Below, one piece after another: positions 16,243 through 25,999 of a stretch of DNA of 64,000 nt. How positions within the stretch are numbered: position 1 is the stretch's first letter; each line of letters opens with the position of its first letter. The position numbers and the translations under genes are program-made. The DNA comes from Candidatus Ulvibacter alkanivorans (GTDB lineage Bacteria; Bacteroidota; Bacteroidia; Flavobacteriales; Flavobacteriaceae). Below the pieces are notes generated by a model, which worked only from the letters and a program-made list of their open reading frames with translations, made no database searches and was not told the DNA's origin. The stretch is from contig NZ_QOLC01000051.1 in assembly GCF_003333325.1 (NCBI RefSeq), positions 55,451-119,450 of the forward strand, written 5' to 3'.

Positions 16243-19116
16243 ATGAGTAGTTATCACTTTAACGATATTGAGGCCAAATGGCAAGCAAATTGGGCTAAGA
16301 ACAACACGTTTAAAGCAAAAAATCCATCCGATTCCAATGCTGAACTTCCACCTAGTTACTATGTGCTAGATATGTTCCCCTATCCCTCGGGAGCCGGTTT
16401 ACATGTAGGCCATCCCTTGGGTTATATTGCCAGCGATGTGTATGCCAGATACAAGCGACATAAAGGATTTAATGTATTACACCCTATGGGCTACGACAGC
16501 TTTGGGTTACCGGCAGAACAGTATGCCATTCAAACGGGACAGCATCCGGCCGAAACTACGAAGGTAAATATTGAAGGCGGTGTCGATAAAAGTGGAAAAC
16601 AGATAGAAGGATACCGAAGACAATTAGATAGAATTGGATTTTCGTTCGATTGGAGTAGGGAAGTGCGCACCTCCAATCCGGAGTATTACAAATGGACGCA
16701 ATGGATCTTTATTCAGCTTTTCGAGAGCTGGTACGACGAAAAACAAGACAAGGCTAGGCCTATTTCTGACTTGATTTCTATCTTTTCTTCGGAAGGAAAC
16801 ACAACGGTACAAGCGACCTGTGATGCCAATACCGAATCCTTTACTGCCGAAGAATGGACAAATCTTTCCGAAGCAGCACAACAAAAGATATTACTTAAAT
16901 ACCGACTTACCTACTTGGCGGAAACAGAAGTGAATTGGTGTCCACAATTAGGAACAGTCCTGGCAAATGATGAGATCGTAAATGGTGTGTCAGAACGCGG
17001 GGGATATCCTGTCGTTCGTAAGAAAATGAAGCAATGGAGCATGCGAATTACAGCCTACGCCCAACGCTTGTTAGACGGATTGCAGACCATAGATTGGCCA
17101 CAGCCGCTAAAAGATTCTCAAACCAACTGGATTGGTCGAAGTGAAGGAGCTAGTGTAACTTTTTCGGTAAAAGATCACGATGCCACCATCGATGTTTTTA
17201 CCACACGTCCCGACACTATTTTTGGAGTGAGTTTTATGACTCTTGCGCCCGAACATGAGCTGGTTGGCGAAATCACTTCCGAAGCACAACAACAAGCCGT
17301 TAACGAATATATCGAAGCTACAGCTAAACGTAGCGAACGAGAACGTATGGCCGATGTAAAGACCATTAGTGGTGTTTTTACAGGCGCCTATGCGATCCAC
17401 CCTTTTTCCGGAAAGGAAATTCCTATTTGGATTGGCGACTATGTTTTGGCAGGGTATGGGACCGGAGCGGTCATGAGTGTTCCATGTGGCGATCAACGTG
17501 ATTACGATTTTGCCAAACACTTTGCTATCGAGATCCCGAATATTTTTAAAGGGGTCGATATTTCCGAAGCAGCCTTTGCAGATAAAGAAAATACGATAAT
17601 TACCAATAGTGACTTTCTAAACGACCTTTCGTACAAGGAGGCGACAAAAAAAGCGATTGAAGCCTTAGAAGCCAAAGGCCATGGAACCGGCAAGATAAAC
17701 TATAGATTGCGCGATGCCGTTTTTTCAAGGCAGCGCTATTGGGGAGAGCCATTTCCCGTGTATTACAAGAATGGACTGCCACAAATGATCGCATTGGAAC
17801 ATTTGCCGCTAACCTTACCTGAGGTCGAAAAATACCTACCGACCGAAGATGGGGAACCACCACTGGGTCGAGCTGATGTATGGGCTTGGGACACCAAGGC
17901 GAACAAGGTTGTGGCCAATACACTCGTTGATGATGAGACAGTATTTCCACTAGAATTAAATACCATGCCGGGATGGGCAGGGAGTAGTTGTTATATGTTT
18001 CGATATATGGATCCAAACAATTCTGATGCCCTAGCCGCAACCGAAGCGATGAGGTATTGGGATAGTGTCGATTTGTATGTAGGCGGAAGCGAACACGCAA
18101 CCGGCCATTTATTATACAGTCGTTTCTGGGTAAAATTTCTTTACGATCGTGGACATCTGCTGGTAGACGAGCCTATTAAAAAATTGATCAACCAAGGGAT
18201 GATCTTGGGTGAAAGTGCCTTTGTGCATAGAGTGGAGGGTGAGCATAAATTGGTTTCGGCAGGTCTTGCGAACAACTATAATACACAACCCATTCATGCA
18301 GATGTTTCGTTAGTGAATACTTCAAACGAGTTGGATGTAGCTGCCTTCAAACAATGGCGCACTGAATTTGAGGATGCGGAGTTTATAACCGAAGGAGAGG
18401 GTACATTTAAAGTGAGCCGCGAGGTCGAAAAAATGTCAAAATCGAAATACAACGTGGTAAGCCCCGATGAGATTTGCGACCGATATGGAGCCGACACCTT
18501 GCGAATGTACGAGATGTTCTTGGGGCCATTAGAGCAAGCGAAGCCTTGGAATACCGCTGGGATCACAGGGGTGCATAGTTTTCTTAAAAAATTATGGAAA
18601 TTGTATCACAACGGTGCAAACAATAGCTTTCAAGTAACCGACAAACCTGCTTCAAAAGACAGCTTAAAGACCTTGCATAAAACGATTAAAAAAGTAGAAG
18701 AAGATATAGAAAACTTTAGTTTTAACACTTCTGTGTCTACTTTTATGATTGCGGTTAATGAACTTGGTGCGCAAAAGTGTAATTCGAAAGAAGTTTTACA
18801 GCCTTTATTGGTGCTTATTTCACCGTATGCGCCCCATATAGCCGAAGAACTTTGGAACAAGCTAGGGCATCCCGAGAGTATTGCCACAGCACAATTTCCA
18901 GTATTCGACGAGAAACATTTGGTAGAAAGTAGTAAGGAGTATCCAATTTCTTTTAATGGAAAGATGCGATTTACACTCGAACTACCGTTGGATATGAGCA
19001 AAGATGACATTGAGGCTGCCGTAATGGCACATGAGAAGACTGCCCATTATCTCGAAGGTCGCAGCCCGAAAAAGGTAATTGTAGTGCCCGGAAAGATTGT
19101 CAATATCGTGGGATAA
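16243..19116 (+). CDS. leuS: Leucyl-tRNA synthetase
   Basis: Start ATG 16243 (MSSYHFNDIEAKWQ) lies about 50 bases after the promoter and matches the family start. The 957-residue enzyme has the class I signatures HVGH (54-57, in PYPSGAGLHVGHPLG) and KMSKS (about 729-733). A CP1 editing domain carries TTRPDTIFGVSF and GTGAVMSVP, and the C terminus holds the anticodon-binding region. It is longer than the E. coli enzyme because of insertions, one after the catalytic WTQWIFIQLFESW segment and one before KMSKS. It charges tRNA-Leu. Confidence 0.97.
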   Translation: MSSYHFNDIEAKWQANWAKNNTFKAKNPSDSNAELPPSYYVLDMFPYPSGAGLHVGHPLGYIASDVYARYKRHKGFNVLHPMGYDSFGLPAEQYAIQTGQHPAETTKVNIEGGVDKSGKQIEGYRRQLDRIGFSFDWSREVRTSNPEYYKWTQWIFIQLFESWYDEKQDKARPISDLISIFSSEGNTTVQATCDANTESFTAEEWTNLSEAAQQKILLKYRLTYLAETEVNWCPQLGTVLANDEIVNGVSERGGYPVVRKKMKQWSMRITAYAQRLLDGLQTIDWPQPLKDSQTNWIGRSEGASVTFSVKDHDATIDVFTTRPDTIFGVSFMTLAPEHELVGEITSEAQQQAVNEYIEATAKRSERERMADVKTISGVFTGAYAIHPFSGKEIPIWIGDYVLAGYGTGAVMSVPCGDQRDYDFAKHFAIEIPNIFKGVDISEAAFADKENTIITNSDFLNDLSYKEATKKAIEALEAKGHGTGKINYRLRDAVFSRQRYWGEPFPVYYKNGLPQMIALEHLPLTLPEVEKYLPTEDGEPPLGRADVWAWDTKANKVVANTLVDDETVFPLELNTMPGWAGSSCYMFRYMDPNNSDALAATEAMRYWDSVDLYVGGSEHATGHLLYSRFWVKFLYDRGHLLVDEPIKKLINQGMILGESAFVHRVEGEHKLVSAGLANNYNTQPIHADVSLVNTSNELDVAAFKQWRTEFEDAEFITEGEGTFKVSREVEKMSKSKYNVVSPDEICDRYGADTLRMYEMFLGPLEQAKPWNTAGITGVHSFLKKLWKLYHNGANNSFQVTDKPASKDSLKTLHKTIKKVEEDIENFSFNTSVSTFMIAVNELGAQKCNSKEVLQPLLVLISPYAPHIAEELWNKLGHPESIATAQFPVFDEKHLVESSKEYPISFNGKMRFTLELPLDMSKDDIEAAVMAHEKTAHYLEGRSPKKVIVVPGKIVNIVG

Positions 19117-19172
19117 CTTTAGCATACTTTTTGCATTTCAATTTGTACTTTTAATTTTCAAATAAAGAACAA

Positions 19173-19862
19173 ATGATAGGGTATTATATATTAGCGGGAA
19201 TCATCTTTTTGGTGAGCATGTACGTAAGCAACAGACTAAAAAGTAAGTTTAAGAAGTATTCCCAAACTCATTTACAGAACGGCATGAGTGGTAAAGAGAT
19301 CGCAGAGAAAATGCTTTCTGATAATGGAATCCACGATGTAAAAGTAATCTCGGTGCAAGGAAAGTTGACCGATCACTACAATCCGGCAAATAAAACAGTA
19401 AACCTTAGTGAGCAGGTTTATATGCAGCGTAATGCTGCCGCTGCTGCCGTGGCTGCTCATGAGTGTGGTCATGCAATACAACATGCCACAGCGTATAGTT
19501 GGTTAAAGCTACGATCGGCCATCGTGCCTGCAGTAAGTGTTTCGAGCAAGCTGTCTAATTTTGTAATTATGGCAGGATTGGTATTGTCGGTATCCGGTTC
19601 ACTGCTGGGAAATACGATATTCTTAATAGGAATTATATTATTTGCAGCGACCACCGTTTTCGCGTTTATCACCTTGCCGGTAGAATTTGATGCAAGTAAA
19701 AGAGCGTTGGCATGGTTAGAAACCGAAAATATGGTTACACCACAAGAGCACGCCGGTGCCAAAGACGCACTAAAATGGGCGGCCCGAACCTACGTAGTTG
19801 CCGCAATTGGATCCTTAGCAACACTCTTATATTTTATAAGTATCTTTTTAGGAAGACGCTAA
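19173..19862 (+). CDS. Membrane zinc metallopeptidase (YugP-like, PF04298)
   Basis: The 229-residue protein has an N-terminal helix (about 2-20), a zinc-binding HECGH motif at 96-100 within AAVAAHECGHAIQHA, two to three central hydrophobic helices, and a second acidic helix with LPVEFDASKRALAWL that supplies the likely third zinc ligand (Glu). This is the layout of the neutral zinc metallopeptidase family. Substrates are not known. The gene ends just before a bidirectional terminator. Confidence 0.92.
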   Translation: MIGYYILAGIIFLVSMYVSNRLKSKFKKYSQTHLQNGMSGKEIAEKMLSDNGIHDVKVISVQGKLTDHYNPANKTVNLSEQVYMQRNAAAAAVAAHECGHAIQHATAYSWLKLRSAIVPAVSVSSKLSNFVIMAGLVLSVSGSLLGNTIFLIGIILFAATTVFAFITLPVEFDASKRALAWLETENMVTPQEHAGAKDALKWAARTYVVAAIGSLATLLYFISIFLGRR

Positions 19863-19890
19863 TTGCTTCAGAAACAAGAATAAAATAGAG

Positions 19891-19914
19891 CCGCTTCCTA
19901 GAAGCGGTTTTTTT
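19891..19914. terminator. Intrinsic terminator between convergent genes
   Basis: CCGCTTC (19891-19897) and GAAGCGG (19901-19907) form a tight hairpin followed by seven T residues. It closes the metallopeptidase gene on the plus strand and overlaps the end of the minus-strand saccharopine-dehydrogenase-like gene, whose stop is at 19913. Confidence 0.8.
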
Positions 19915-21283
19915 ATCCGGCTACGTTATCGGGATTGTATCCTAAATAAGGGACTTCGGTCTCGTTAAAAGAAATGCCAAAGCTTTCTAACTCCTTGAGT
20001 ATTGGGGTATATACCTCTTTAGTAATTGGAAGTTGTACGCCCGGCGTGGTTATTTCTTCATTTAATATTTTGAGTGCCGCAATGGCGACGGGAAGCCCAA
20101 CGGTTTTTGCCATTGCCGTATGGGTTTGGTTTTCACCTTTAATGACCATATTACTGTCTATCTGTTTTTTCTCGCCATTTATTTCGTAGCCAAATTTATG
20201 ATACATAACAATCATATCTTTATCTTCTTGTTGTAGTGTCCATTTGTCCTCAAGAATTCGCTGTAACGCTTTGGCCGGGGTTGCATCTTTTATTCCAATC
20301 GTTTTTTTGGCGTTAAAGATGTCTAGTTCTAACAGCTTTCCCCACATTAGGTCATCTTGATCGATTTTTAGATTATGACGTAGTTTAAGTTCTACGGAAT
20401 CGGTTGGAGAATAGGGTAAGAATAGGTTTACAAAGTCACGATACGATAAGTCTTCAGAATTCGGAATGGTGTAGCTGTCATCGGTCATGCCAAGTTGCAC
20501 GAACATATTCCATGCTTTACTGAAGCCCACGCGTCGAATGGTTCCGCGATATAAGGTCAATACATCTTCGAGCCCGTAAACGCTTCTGTACTTCAATGAA
20601 TTTCGATTGGCATAGCCTTCAAACCGACCGTGGCCTTCAATCTCTAGGAACTCAGTTCTTCTAAAGAGTCGGTGATACGGTATGTATTTATACGTACCCT
20701 CTTGTATAAATTCGGCTGCGCCCCCTTGACCTGCCAGCACTACATTTCTTGGGTTCCAGGTAAACTTGTAATGCCATAAGTTGTCATCGCTTTCGGGCGC
20801 GACAAGTCCGCCGGTAAACGACTCGAACAACAACATTTTTCCCCCGTTATCGCGAATACGATCTATTAGTTGCATGGCGCTCATGTGGTCGATCCCAGGA
20901 TCGAGTCCGATCTCGTTCATAAACACCAGTCCTTTTGCGGTTACTTTAGTGTCCAGCGATTGCATCTCGTCACTTATATAAGAGGCGGTCACCATATGTT
21001 TTCCAAATTCCAAACAATCTTTGGCTACTTCAATATGATAACGTGCGGGTAACATCGAAATTACCAGGTCACTGTTCTCGATAGCCTCCCGGCGTTGTCT
21101 TGAATTGAAAACATCTAATAGAATTCCGCGTCCGTTCGGGTGTCCTTCGGTAAATTTTTGCGCTTGTTGTATTGAAATATCACCAATGGTCAAGAACAGA
21201 TCTTCGGCTTCCGATTTATCCAGTAAATAACGGATTAAGCTTGTGGCTGAGCGTCCTGCTCCAATGATCAAAATATTTCTCAT
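19913..21283 (-). CDS. Saccharopine dehydrogenase-family (lysine-degradation-type) oxidoreductase
   Basis: Start ATG at 21283-21281 is chosen because it places the Rossmann motif NILIIGAGRSATSL at residue 3; an upstream in-frame start adds an unrelated leader. The 456-residue protein has an NAD(P)-binding domain with DLVISMLPARYHIEVAKDC, the motif MNEIGLDPGIDHMSAM and FTGGLVAPESDDNLWHYKFTW, typical of saccharopine dehydrogenase and related lysine dehydrogenases. The direction of use (lysine breakdown or synthesis) cannot be told. No LKR partner gene is adjacent. Confidence 0.88.
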   Translation of the reverse strand: MRNILIIGAGRSATSLIRYLLDKSEAEDLFLTIGDISIQQAQKFTEGHPNGRGILLDVFNSRQRREAIENSDLVISMLPARYHIEVAKDCLEFGKHMVTASYISDEMQSLDTKVTAKGLVFMNEIGLDPGIDHMSAMQLIDRIRDNGGKMLLFESFTGGLVAPESDDNLWHYKFTWNPRNVVLAGQGGAAEFIQEGTYKYIPYHRLFRRTEFLEIEGHGRFEGYANRNSLKYRSVYGLEDVLTLYRGTIRRVGFSKAWNMFVQLGMTDDSYTIPNSEDLSYRDFVNLFLPYSPTDSVELKLRHNLKIDQDDLMWGKLLELDIFNAKKTIGIKDATPAKALQRILEDKWTLQQEDKDMIVMYHKFGYEINGEKKQIDSNMVIKGENQTHTAMAKTVGLPVAIAALKILNEEITTPGVQLPITKEVYTPILKELESFGISFNETEVPYLGYNPDNVAG

Positions 21284-21298
21284 ACGTAGGTTTTTTGG

Positions 21299-21306
21299 TA
21301 TCTTTG
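21299..21306 (+). promoter_or_regulatory. Promoter -7 box (TATCTTTG) for the DUF423 gene
   Basis: TATCTTTG matches TAnnTTTG and stands about 48 bases before the ATG at 21355, in the gap between divergent genes. No TTTG -33 box is clear at the normal spacing. Confidence 0.4.
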
Positions 21307-21354
21307 TGAAGGTTCGTTTACTAGGACGAAAATACAAATTTGAGTGCGGAACTT

Positions 21355-21750
21355 ATGAAGATAAGCGAAAAAAAAATCATGCTATGGGCTGCTGTATTGG
21401 CAGCCACGACCATTGCTATAGGAGCTTTTGGAGCCCATGCGTTAGAACGTTTGGTTCCGGAAGATGCTGTAGCAAGTTTTGAGACCGGCGTGCGTTATCA
21501 AATGTACCACGCATTAGCATTGCTCGTAGTTGGAGTTGCTTCGCACATCTCGGTAGCCACCAAAAAATGGGTGTTCTTTTTCTTTGTCTTCGGAATACTA
21601 TTATTTTCAGGATCTATCTATATATTGTCGTTAAAAACCGTGCTACCCTTTTCTCCTACTTTTTTAGGTCCGGTGACACCAATAGGGGGATTGTTGTTTA
21701 TAGTAGGCTGGATACGATTGGCCTACGGATTGTTAACAAATAAGCGATAG
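21355..21750 (+). CDS. DUF423 (YgdD-like) inner-membrane protein
   Basis: ATG 21355 is chosen over an in-frame TTG at 21340. The 131-residue protein has four hydrophobic helices and the DUF423 signatures IGAFGAHAL near the N terminus, FETGVRYQMYHALALL, and LGPVTPIGGLLFIVGW near the C terminus. It is a conserved inner-membrane protein of unknown function. It is separated by about 70 bases from pckA and may be independently transcribed. Confidence 0.9.
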   Translation: MKISEKKIMLWAAVLAATTIAIGAFGAHALERLVPEDAVASFETGVRYQMYHALALLVVGVASHISVATKKWVFFFFVFGILLFSGSIYILSLKTVLPFSPTFLGPVTPIGGLLFIVGWIRLAYGLLTNKR

Positions 21751-21790
21751 AATTAAGGTTTTTTAACGGTGCTATCTATTTCAGATTTAT

Positions 21791-21798
21791 TATTTTTG
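21791..21798 (+). promoter_or_regulatory. Promoter -7 box (TATTTTTG) for pckA
   Basis: TATTTTTG fits TAnnTTTG and lies about 23 bases before the ATG at 21822. An in-frame GTG at 21798 overlaps the box and is therefore an unlikely start. Confidence 0.5.
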
Positions 21799-21821
21799 TG
21801 TCGCAACTATTAAAACAAGTT

Positions 21822-23423
21822 ATGGTCGATAAAAACCAAACTGCGAAAACGATTTCAGTAGAGAACTACGGGATCAAGAATGCCACGGTTAAATACCAAC
21901 TCTCCTCTCAAGAATTACACAACGAAACCCTTCAAAAAGGACAAGGAAAAGAAGCCAGCAGCGGTGCTCTTGCGGTTCATACCGGCGAGTTTACAGGCCG
22001 TTCTCCTAAAGATAGGTTTATTGTTAAAGACGATGTAACTCGAGATAAAGTGTGGTGGGGGAATATCAACATTCCCTTTCCTACCAATATGTTCGACGAT
22101 CTTTACGACAAAGTTGTCGATTACTTAAGTGGAAAAGAAATTTATGTTCGCGATAGTTATGCCTGTGCCGACGATGACTATCGTTTAAACATTAGAGTGA
22201 TCAATGAGTATCCTTGGTCGAATATGTTCGCGCATAATATGTTCCTACGTCCGACCGAAGCTGAATTAGCAAGTTTCGATCCGGAATGGACCATTATAAA
22301 CGCGCCGGGCTTTATGGCCAACCCTGAAGTGGACGGAACACGTCAACATAACTTCGCGATTCTTAATTTCACTAAAAAAATCGCCTTGATCGGCGGTACA
22401 GGGTATACCGGTGAAATTAAAAAGGGAATCTTTTCAGCACTTAATTTTATACTACCTGTCGATAAGAACACTATGCCTATGCATTGTTCTGCAAATGTTG
22501 GTGAGAATGGAGAAACTGCTATTTTCTTCGGATTATCGGGAACCGGGAAAACAACATTGTCTGCAGACCCGAATCGTAAATTAATTGGTGATGATGAGCA
22601 TGGGTGGACTAAAGACAATACCATTTTCAACTTTGAAGGAGGATGCTACGCCAAGGTGATCAATCTTTCCGAAGAGAACGAGCCGGATATCTATAAGGCT
22701 ATAAAGCCGGGAGCTATCTTGGAGAATGTGATCATGGATGAAGATGGCAATGTAGATTTTGAAGATACTTCTATTACACAAAATACCCGAGTAAGTTACC
22801 CAATCTACCACATCGATAACATTCAAGAACCATCGATAGGGAAGAACCCAAAGAATATTTTCTTTTTAACTGCCGACGCGTTTGGTGTACTGCCTCCAAT
22901 TTCTAAGCTTACACCGGGACAAGCGGCCTACCACTTTATTAGTGGTTATACTGCAAAAGTAGCCGGAACGGAAGAAGGGATCAATGAGCCTACACCTAGC
23001 TTTTCAGCTTGTTTTGGTGCACCATTCATGCCACTACATCCTACTAAATACGGTGAGATGTTAAGCAAGAAAATGAAAGATTCGGGGGTGAACGTTTGGT
23101 TGGTCAATACAGGATGGACCGGCGGACCTTATGGCGTTGGGAACAGAATGAAACTGAAATTTACGCGTGCCATGATTACAGCGGCACTTGAAGGGGAACT
23201 AAAGGAGGTATCCTATTTGGAACATCCGGTATTCGGACTTCAAGTACCACAATCTTGTCCAAATGTACCCGATGAGGTGTTGAACCCTAAAGATACTTGG
23301 AAGAACAAAAAAGCGTACGATATCCAAGCACAAGAATTGGCAAGCTCATTTAAAGACAACTTCAAAAAGTTTGAGGAATTTGCTAATGACGAAATATTGT
23401 CTGGAGCACCTCTTAAAGGATAG
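21822..23423 (+). CDS. pckA: Phosphoenolpyruvate carboxykinase (ATP)
   Basis: ATG 21822 is preferred to the GTG at 21798, which lies in the promoter. The 533-residue product contains the PEPCK substrate-binding segment GEFTGRSPKDRFIV, the phosphate-binding loop GLSGTGKTTLS, the metal-binding LIGDDEHGW, and NTGWTGGPYGVGNRMKL. It converts oxaloacetate and ATP to phosphoenolpyruvate, the first step of gluconeogenesis. It is followed by a strong terminator. Confidence 0.97.
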   Translation: MVDKNQTAKTISVENYGIKNATVKYQLSSQELHNETLQKGQGKEASSGALAVHTGEFTGRSPKDRFIVKDDVTRDKVWWGNINIPFPTNMFDDLYDKVVDYLSGKEIYVRDSYACADDDYRLNIRVINEYPWSNMFAHNMFLRPTEAELASFDPEWTIINAPGFMANPEVDGTRQHNFAILNFTKKIALIGGTGYTGEIKKGIFSALNFILPVDKNTMPMHCSANVGENGETAIFFGLSGTGKTTLSADPNRKLIGDDEHGWTKDNTIFNFEGGCYAKVINLSEENEPDIYKAIKPGAILENVIMDEDGNVDFEDTSITQNTRVSYPIYHIDNIQEPSIGKNPKNIFFLTADAFGVLPPISKLTPGQAAYHFISGYTAKVAGTEEGINEPTPSFSACFGAPFMPLHPTKYGEMLSKKMKDSGVNVWLVNTGWTGGPYGVGNRMKLKFTRAMITAALEGELKEVSYLEHPVFGLQVPQSCPNVPDEVLNPKDTWKNKKAYDIQAQELASSFKDNFKKFEEFANDEILSGAPLKG

Positions 23424-23443
23424 TCAATACAGATATTAATTAG

Positions 23444-23473
23444 AAAAAGGCTTCGTTAATCGAAGCCTTTTTT
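23444..23473 (+). terminator. Intrinsic terminator of pckA
   Basis: A run AAAAAGGCTTCG, a TTAAT loop, then CGAAGCCTTTTTT forms a 12-bp A/T-flanked hairpin ending in T residues, 20 bases after the pckA stop. Confidence 0.88.
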
Positions 23474-23484
23474 GTTGAAAATGA

Positions 23485-23585
23485 CTTATATAAAATAGAA
23501 AAGCCATCACAGATGTGATGACTTTTCGCCCCAAATTTGATTAATACCCCCGAGGGTATCAACCTACTTATGTCCTACAAAAGTA
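23485..23585 (-). ncRNA. Candidate small RNA (or leader-less terminator region) on the minus strand
   Basis: On the minus strand TACTTTTG (complement of 23578-23585) matches the -7 promoter consensus. Downstream of it lie two inverted repeats: ATACCC/GGGTAT (23544-23559) and a 13-position arm pair with one mismatch (23498-23527), the second followed by a T-rich stretch. The order promoter, hairpin, terminator within about 100 bases resembles a small RNA gene. A plain alternative is that the second hairpin only terminates the minus-strand transporter operon. Confidence 0.3.
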
Positions 23586-23636
23586 CAAAATTTATCGGTT
23601 GTTACTAAATTTAATTGTAAATACTGTACAACCTTA

Positions 23637-24968
23637 TTATTTTCTAACGTGTCGTAAATTATTTGTTTTCAGTTTTTTATAACCAAAGTATAATATATAC
23701 GCGTAACATGCTACTAATAAAAAGAGTGCGATCTTAAATCCGGCAACATCGCTAAAATATCCGTATAGAGGAGGAACGATTGCCCCACCCACAATGGCCA
23801 TACACAAGAGTCCCGAGGCTTGTGGTTTTAAATCGCCCAGCCCTTCCAATGTGAGCGTAAAAATGGTTGGGAACATGATAGAATTGAACAAGCCCACACC
23901 TAAAATAGAAAGCATCGCTGTTAGTCCGTTTGTGTTCATCGAGATTAGAAGTAATGAGATGGCTAATAATGCAAAGGCTCCCAATACTTTAGCCGGAGCT
24001 AGGATCTTGGTTAAATAGGCTCCTATAAAGCGTCCTATCATTGCGCCTCCCCAATAAAATAGCACGAAGATGCCAACTAATGATTTAGGGTCGGAAGTTG
24101 AAAATTCTAATGTAAAGAAGGACGCAATGTTATTCGCAATGGTCATCATACTGCTATTTTCCGTAATAACGGCTGCCATGTTCATATCCATAAAGTACAA
24201 AACTAAATAGCTGCCTATGGCAACTTCGGCACCTACATATACAAAGATTCCGAAGAAACCCATCAAAGCGAACTTATTCTTCAATAAGCTGCCGTAACCA
24301 CCTTTTGGTGCTTCTTGTAATAGCTTCGGAAGCTGTATAAATAGAAAGAGTAGCGCCAATAATCCAATAAAGGCAGCAATAAATAGAAATGGTTTTTGAA
24401 CCGTGGCTGCTTCAGCAACAAAATAAGCCATCCTGTCGGCATCAGAAAGTACCGAAAGCTCTTCCGAAGTCATTATAGTATCACTCAACAAGAACACAGC
24501 ACCAATCACCGGAGCAATGGTAGTTCCCAAGGAGTTAAATGCCTGCGACAAATTAAGTCGACTCGAAGCGCCGGCCTCTGTGCCTAAAACTGCGACGTAC
24601 GGATTTGCCGCTACTTGTAAAACCGTTATCCCGGCCGCCAAAGTGAAATAGCCCAAAAGGAACACCCAAAATAAGCGATAGGACGCAGCCGGATAGAATA
24701 GCAAACATCCAATTGCCATGGTCGTTAACCCTAAAATAATGCCTTTTTTGTATCCAATCTTACTTAGTAAGGAACCCGCAGGCAGGGAGAATACGAAGAA
24801 TGCGATAAAGAAGGCAAACTGCACCAATCCCGATTGAAAATTTGAAAGTTCAAAAACATCTTTTAATCTGGGAATTAAACTGTCTACCAAAACGGTGATA
24901 AATCCCCATAAAAAAAAGAGGACAGTGACGATAATAAATGCAGAACGATACCCTTTAGAAGTTGACAT
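23637..24968 (-). CDS. MFS sugar transporter (FucP/GlcP family)
   Basis: The 443-residue protein has 12 predicted transmembrane helices and the sugar:H+ symporter pattern of the FucP branch: FFLWGFITVLVDSLIPRLKD in helix 1, QFAFFIAFFVFSLPAG, LQVAANPYVAVLG in helix 4, and FWGGAMIGRF-like in the second half. The substrate is likely a neutral monosaccharide. It is eight bases downstream of a glycosylasparaginase gene, which in turn follows a GH92 mannosidase gene. Mannose or N-acetylglucosamine released from N-glycans is therefore a reasonable guess. Confidence 0.9.
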   Translation of the reverse strand: MSTSKGYRSAFIIVTVLFFLWGFITVLVDSLIPRLKDVFELSNFQSGLVQFAFFIAFFVFSLPAGSLLSKIGYKKGIILGLTTMAIGCLLFYPAASYRLFWVFLLGYFTLAAGITVLQVAANPYVAVLGTEAGASSRLNLSQAFNSLGTTIAPVIGAVFLLSDTIMTSEELSVLSDADRMAYFVAEAATVQKPFLFIAAFIGLLALLFLFIQLPKLLQEAPKGGYGSLLKNKFALMGFFGIFVYVGAEVAIGSYLVLYFMDMNMAAVITENSSMMTIANNIASFFTLEFSTSDPKSLVGIFVLFYWGGAMIGRFIGAYLTKILAPAKVLGAFALLAISLLLISMNTNGLTAMLSILGVGLFNSIMFPTIFTLTLEGLGDLKPQASGLLCMAIVGGAIVPPLYGYFSDVAGFKIALFLLVACYAYILYFGYKKLKTNNLRHVRK

Positions 24969-24976
24969 AGGCGGGA

Positions 24977-25996
24977 TTATGATTTTTTATAGAAGTCGAC
25001 GGCCACATTCTCATTCTTTCCGTCTTGATAGCGCATCATGGTAAACCCTTCGTGTATACAATAGGCACCGGTTTCACCTGCTTTGTTCATCGCGATATAG
25101 GCGACTTGAAAATCTTTGTAGCGATCATTTTTTTTAACGATGCGGTGTACAGCTTCTTCGCAAGCTTCTTGAGGCGACATTCCATTTCGCATTAATTCGA
25201 CGATCAAGAAACTACCCACTGTTTTTAAAACCTCTTCTCCCATTCCTGTAGCCACGGCGCCACCTATTTCATTGTCTAGAAAAAGTCCGCTTCCTATGAT
25301 GGGGGAATCGCCTACGCGTCCCTTCATTTTGTAGGAGAGACCGCTGGTGGTGCAAGCACCGGCGATGTCGCCGTTACCGTCCATAGTAAGCATACCAATA
25401 GTATCGTGATTTTCAATATTTATTAACGGTTTGTATTCGCTGGTCTTTAGCCATTCCTGCCAAGCTTCTTTAGATGCTTCGGTGAGCAGGTTTTCTTTTT
25501 CGAATCCGTTCGCTAAGGCAAATTCTTCCGCGCCTTCACCGGCTAGGATCACATGAGGCGTTTCTTCCATGACTTTGCGAGCCAATGCAGCTACATTGGT
25601 AATATGTGCTACACACAATACAGCCCCACAATCACCACTAGGGTCCATTACACAAGCATCAAGTGTAACATTACCTTCACGATCTGGGGCGCCCCCTTTA
25701 CCCACGGTGGTGTTTTTTAGGTTTTCTTCCTCTACACTTACTCCTTTAATGGCAGCATCTAGGGCAGGATCACCATTTTTTAACGCAATACCAGCTGCTT
25801 CATTGGCTTTTGTAAAACCCCAGGTACATATAGCAATGGGTGTCGGTTTTTCTGTGTTTTTCATGGTGTCGACAGGGTTTTCTTTTGAATTTGCTTCGGA
25901 AGTTGATGAGGTATTATTACAAGCTAAAACTGTTGTGCCGGCTACCACGCCTAAACCGGAAAGCGATGCATTTTGAATAAAGGTTCTTCGTTTCAT
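24977..25996 (-). CDS. N4-(beta-N-acetylglucosaminyl)-L-asparaginase (glycosylasparaginase)
   Basis: The 339-residue protein starts with a twin-arginine type signal (MKRRTFIQNASLSG) that also has a lipobox-like VLAC (Cys26). The Ntn-hydrolase core shows NHDTIGMLTMDGNGD, where Thr199 is the expected autoproteolysis site and nucleophile, and GRVGDSPIIGSGLFLDNEIG. Known flavobacterial glycosylasparaginase splits the GlcNAc-Asn bond of N-glycoproteins. It lies three bases after the GH92 gene and eight bases before the sugar transporter gene, so the three form an N-glycan-use operon. Confidence 0.93.
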   Translation of the reverse strand: MKRRTFIQNASLSGLGVVAGTTVLACNNTSSTSEANSKENPVDTMKNTEKPTPIAICTWGFTKANEAAGIALKNGDPALDAAIKGVSVEEENLKNTTVGKGGAPDREGNVTLDACVMDPSGDCGAVLCVAHITNVAALARKVMEETPHVILAGEGAEEFALANGFEKENLLTEASKEAWQEWLKTSEYKPLINIENHDTIGMLTMDGNGDIAGACTTSGLSYKMKGRVGDSPIIGSGLFLDNEIGGAVATGMGEEVLKTVGSFLIVELMRNGMSPQEACEEAVHRIVKKNDRYKDFQVAYIAMNKAGETGAYCIHEGFTMMRYQDGKNENVAVDFYKKS

Positions 25997-25999
25997 AGC

